In this document: positions 5,722 through 6,080 of the stretch, piece after piece
Layout: each line of letters opens with the position of its first letter
Numbering within the stretch: position 1 is the first letter of the stretch
Origin: Firmicutes bacterium UBA4874
Lineage (GTDB): Bacteria; Bacillota; Clostridia; Caldicoprobacterales; DTU083
DNA: 6,080 nucleotides
NCBI GenBank assembly: GCA_002399435.1
Contig: DHDO01000106.1
Location: forward strand, 44,672-50,751
Reading direction: 5' to 3'
Notes under the pieces: model-generated
Seen by the model: only the letters and a program-made list of their open reading frames with translations
Told to the model about the DNA's origin: nothing
The model's database searches: none
Translations under genes and position numbers: made by a program

Positions 5722-6037
5722 AAATTTCGTATGCTTTCGGATCCCTGCCTGTTTCCACTCCAGGGAGAAAATTGACTGCATGCTGAAGTTCCGGCCTTTT
5801 TCGGTATTCCATGATAACCATGCGTTTGATATCGCTGAGGTCATTCGGTGGAAGACGGACTTCAGGCAATACGTTTGGAGACACGTTGAGAGCAGTACAG
5901 ATGTCGGCAGGAATATCCACATCAGTGCGGTTTATGCCCTTTTCCCAATTTGACACACGGCTGTTGCTGATGCCGATCTTTTCTGCCAGTTCCTTCTGGC
6001 TTAGACTTTGTGCTTTCAGGTATTGCGCGGCCGTGGA
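5672..6037 (-). CDS. XRE-family helix-turn-helix regulator, 5' end abnormal (possibly a pseudogene)
   Basis: The - strand frame encodes a Cro/C1-type DNA-binding domain: YLKAQSLSQKELAEKIGISNSRVSNWEKG, in two pieces YLKAQSLSQKELAEK and IGISNSRVSNWEKG (about 6022-5936), then INRTDVDIPADICTALNVSPN, and a C-terminal EYRKRPELQHAVNFLPGVE stretch often seen in clostridial XRE proteins. It stops at 5672, about 50 bp inside the glycerate kinase gene on the opposite strand. The start is odd. A TGA (6040-6038) lies directly upstream in frame and no ATG, GTG or TTG falls between it and the HTH; the first usable start, GTG 5956, would cut through the recognition helix. A TTG at 6041 in another frame would give MIHGRA and join the HTH frame if one base near 6023-6026 were absent. 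So this is a frameshifted pseudogene, a sequencing error, or a gene using CTG 6019. Target genes are unknown. Confidence 0.7.
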   Translation of the reverse strand, partial: STAAQYLKAQSLSQKELAEKIGISNSRVSNWEKGINRTDVDIPADICTALNVSPNVLPEVRLPPNDLSDIKRMVIMEYRKRPELQHAVNFLPGVETGRDPKAYEIFRFWTHFSSTAIYYPS

Positions 6038-6040
6038 TCA

Positions 6041-6072
6041 ATATTATAGCTTACAATATGAATATCACCTCT
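6041..6072 (-). promoter_or_regulatory. Regulatory-looking sequence at the 5' side of the XRE gene
   Basis: Positions 6041-6059 form a 19-bp imperfect dyad, ATATT-n-TA-nnn-TA-n-AATAT, containing ATAGCTTAC. On the - strand it also shows TATAAT (6047-6042), a -10-like hexamer with no good -35, and a purine-rich AGAGGTGAT at 6072-6064 that could be a ribosome binding site for a lost start. It is suitable for an autoregulatory operator, but this is inference. Confidence 0.35.
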
Positions 6073-6080
6073 TTTTGTCA

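Noticed and set aside
5742..5766. TCCCTG...CAGGGA inverted repeat after the kinase stop as a terminator
   Set aside because: It has a 13-nt loop, a weak stem, no T-run on either strand, and lies within the coding sequence of the opposite-strand regulator.
4624..5922. 432-codon open frame on the - strand
   Set aside because: It is antisense to the glycerate kinase gene, whose family motifs are intact on the + strand. The translation is Cys/His/Arg-rich and shows no domain.
1..6080. CRISPR arrays, tRNA or rRNA genes, insertion sequence ends, att sites
   Set aside because: No regularly spaced repeats, tRNA-like cloverleaf, rRNA motif, transposase frame or flanking direct repeats were seen on either strand.

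Overview
The window looks like a chromosomal segment from an anaerobic Firmicute of the class Clostridia, most plausibly Lachnospiraceae-like. Strong AGGAGG-type ribosome binding sites, AT-rich intergenic DNA around genes of roughly 45-52% GC, and several divergent uroporphyrinogen decarboxylase (URO-D)-fold methyltransferase relatives support this. It is an inference, because no taxonomic marker gene is present.

Left part (1-2778): three URO-D/MtaA-superfamily genes. Two are tandem on the + strand: the 3' end of one entering from the left edge, and a complete 333-codon one at 354-1355. They resemble each other and carry an Asp-rich VDSDGD / GGYIP..DH signature (the first is visible only over its C-terminal third). 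The third (1741-2778, - strand) faces them and instead carries the His-x-Cys...Cys zinc pattern of corrinoid-dependent methyltransferases such as MtaA, MtbA and CmuA. None has the RQAGR motif of true heme-pathway HemE, so methyl-group metabolism is likelier than tetrapyrrole synthesis. The 385-bp gap between the convergent genes holds a hairpin and possible decayed coding sequence.

Middle (2779-3418): the AT-rich upstream region of the - strand methyltransferase gene contains two near-identical dyads (AATAG-N4/5-CTATT). Next comes a promoter-like pair (TTGACA, 17 bp, TATTGT) on the + strand. It is followed by about 150 nt that fold into a closed multi-helix rod, and then a strong intrinsic terminator. 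This has the anatomy of a stand-alone structured noncoding RNA of about 210 nt, or of a terminating leader. No protein gene is credible there. A purine-rich tract and a short dyad then lead to the next gene.

Right part (3419-5721): a likely two-gene + strand operon encodes a 7-bladed beta-propeller lactonase (6-phosphogluconolactonase type) and a class-II glycerate kinase, suggesting sugar-acid catabolism that feeds lower glycolysis. At the right edge, on the - strand and overlapping the kinase gene tail-to-tail, is an XRE-family helix-turn-helix regulator. Its N-terminal end is abnormal: a stop lies directly upstream and there is no ordinary start codon. A dyad next to its 5' end shares the core ATAGCTTAC with the repeats upstream of the methyltransferase gene, a speculative regulatory link.
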